The notes under the pieces: model-generated
Told to the model about the DNA's origin: nothing
The model's input: only the letters and a program-made list of their open reading frames with translations
The model's database searches: none
Assembly (NCBI GenBank): GCA_949752795.1
Contig: CATKHW010000386.1
Coordinates: forward strand, 1 to 64,000
Length of the DNA stretch: 64,000 nucleotides
Direction of reading: 5' to 3'
Source of the DNA: Hyperoodon ampullatus
Taxonomy: Eukaryota; Chordata; Mammalia; Artiodactyla; Ziphiidae
Program-made: the position numbers and the translations under genes
Part shown: positions 62,738 through 64,000 of the stretch, piece by piece
Layout of the letters: every line of letters starts with the position of its first letter
Position numbering within the stretch: position 1 is the first letter of the stretch

Positions 62738-64000
62738 CTGGGAAATTCTTTATAATTCCTTCACGGTCTCTGATGAAACCTGGAATGACCCTATCTACTA
62801 TGACAGCTGGATGTGGCATAAGGAGGGACACTTGAGACTGAGACGATTGGTGAGATTGAGTGAGAGAATGCAGACCCTTTAAAGCACAAATGCCAGGCAC
62901 CCATTTCATGGGTCCCAACTCTCCAGGTTGAAGGGAATATTACTACAGCTATAACATGTATGGGAAACCTAGAGAACGGAGCCACTGTGAATACGAAAGG
63001 ATTCTAAAACTCAACGAATTGTCCCTCTCCTGGTGCTCTGGTTTGATTTTCCATCTGCTTTACTATCAACCTCCCAACTTGGAGAGACAGCCCCTTTAAC
63101 CTCCTGGTTCGCACAGGTTGCCAATTTGGCAGAGGATGAAAGGGAAGAGGGAGAACCAAGGAGAGAGTAGCTGTTAGGCATTTGGACGGGCACATATCAC
63201 TCTAATTTCTCGGCAGGAAGAAGAATTAACCAAAGTCTCAGCCACACACCGCGAACCAGCATAGATCCTGAACCAAAATTTTGGACATGCGGTCAGCTCA
63301 CAAAAAACGAGTTGAAAAATGGAGCTCAGGGTCACAGCAATTCACAAACTGGCCGAGTAATAAAGGACAACTATCGTCCAAAAATCTGTTGAGGGAAGGC
63401 AACGAGGCGGACTTCAAAGCGAGGCAGAATAGCAGGAAACAGATTTCAAGAGGTACGTTGGAATCGCCTTTAAAGCACAGGAAGAGGGGCACAACTTCGA
63501 CAATGATGCACTTGGCCAAGAAGGGCGTATGCGTTTTCTCCTGAATATATTCAGGAGAAAACGCATACGCCCTTTTTGGCCAAGCAAGCAAGCGGGCAAT
63601 GCAAATCTGCACTACAAAGAAGTATCACTTCCCACCAGTCAAAAGGGACATCCACAAAATGTGTAAAAACCAGAAAGGCAAGACAGGCCCTGGAGAACAG
63701 GGAGCCTTGTTATGCTGATGGGCGGGATGTAAATTGCCAACTGCCTCTCTGGAGGAGTGCATTGTGTTCCCTAAAACAAGTAAAGAACAGAGCTACAGAG
63801 CCAAGGGCACTTCCAGTCTAGGGAATATACCTTGGGAAAACTGAAAATCAATAAGACAGAGCCACCCCAAAATTTAGGGCTGCACTGCTTACAAGGACCT
63901 CAACTTGGGTACACCTTAAATATCCCAGGAAATATAAAAATGGTTCAAAAAATTGTGGTACTTACGTACGATGGAATATCCCTCAGCCATGGAATCAATG
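62738..64000 (+). repeat. Unit 37, partial
   Basis: The first 1263 bp of a unit, cut by the window edge within the ORF2 tail. It matches unit 30, and the following 3' part matches the unit 30 to 31 junction, so the array probably continues in the same order beyond the window. Confidence 0.95.
63511..63584. repeat. Palindrome, unit 37
   Basis: A single change at 10 (A to G), as in unit 30. Confidence 0.95.

Larger units (their letters stand above)
1..64000 (+). repeat. Head-to-tail satellite array, ~1738-bp L1-derived unit (probable common cetacean satellite)
   Basis: The same ~1738-bp sequence recurs 36 times in full plus two edge partials. Units begin at 161, 1899, 3637, 5376 and so on to 62738, spaced 1736-1741 bp, all on the + strand. 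No other sequence interrupts the array. Landmarks recur in fixed order in each unit: CTGGGAAATT after a poly-A remnant, ORF2-like sequence, a 74-bp palindrome, more ORF2-like sequence with a conserved final stop, a 3' UTR-like segment, and poly-A. The unit length and L1 content match what I recall of the common cetacean satellite of baleen whales; this identification is recognition, not a search. Such satellites form constitutive heterochromatin. The repeated open frames within units are by-products of homogenisation, not genes. Confidence 0.97.
59706..64000 (+). repeat. Second block, copy C (partial, cut by the window end)
   Basis: From about 59,706 (the 3' part of unit 35) to the window end the sequence follows copy A at an offset near 12,169 bp. 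Unit 37 and its continuation match unit 30, not unit 33, including CTATCTACTATGAC and the intact 3' part. Confidence 0.85.

Noticed and set aside
1..64000. CENP-B box, as expected in some centromeric satellites
   Set aside because: I found no match to the TTCGNNNNANNCGGG pattern on either strand in the common form of the unit. The nearest candidates (TTCGACAATGATGCA, TTCGCACAGG) fail at required positions.
1..64000. CRISPR array or other prokaryotic repeat system
   Set aside because: The unit is 1.74 kb with no short repeat-spacer pattern and the content is mammalian L1.

Overview
The window is one uninterrupted array of tandem satellite DNA. I find no protein-coding gene, RNA gene or unrelated insertion in it. 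A unit of about 1.74 kb repeats head to tail: 36 complete copies of 1736 to 1741 bp, with a 160-bp partial at the left edge and a 1263-bp partial at the right. All copies are on the + strand, and the phase never slips by more than a few bases. Features use units that begin just after the poly-A remnant (at CTGGGAAATT), numbered 0 (left partial) to 37 (right partial).

The unit appears to be one degenerate, 5'-truncated LINE-1 (L1). After a first ~170 bp that I cannot place, the sequence is collinear with roughly the last 375 codons of mammalian L1 ORF2, then a 3' UTR of artiodactyl/cetacean type, then a poly-A remnant, after which the next unit starts. Frameshifts and stops show that it codes for nothing. 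A 74-bp zero-spacer palindrome is inserted inside the ORF2-derived part of every unit. It is perfect in five copies and lightly decayed in most others.

The unit length, the L1-derived content and the large homogeneous array fit the common cetacean satellite. From memory, its unit is about 1.75 kb in baleen whales and shorter, about 1.58 kb, in toothed whales, and an L1 basic unit has been reported for cetacean heterochromatin satellites. A baleen whale is therefore the likely source. This rests on recognition, not on a database search.

Layout: units 2-6 and 25-27 belong to one marker class (CACAAATGCCTGG), while unit 1 and units 7-20 belong to another (CAATAATGCATGG). From unit 21 rightward the classes are interleaved. 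Units 2-9 at the left are paralogous to units 25-28 and 34-35 at the right, with whole-unit losses and gains between them. A three-unit block (about 30.6-35.8 kb) is repeated almost without change at 35.8-41.0 kb. A second three-unit block (about 46.2-51.4 kb) recurs at 51.4-56.4 kb and, in part, from 59.7 kb to the window end. Several hybrid units mark the recombination junctions. The window thus records satellite turnover by in-register unequal exchange; it holds no set of genes working together.
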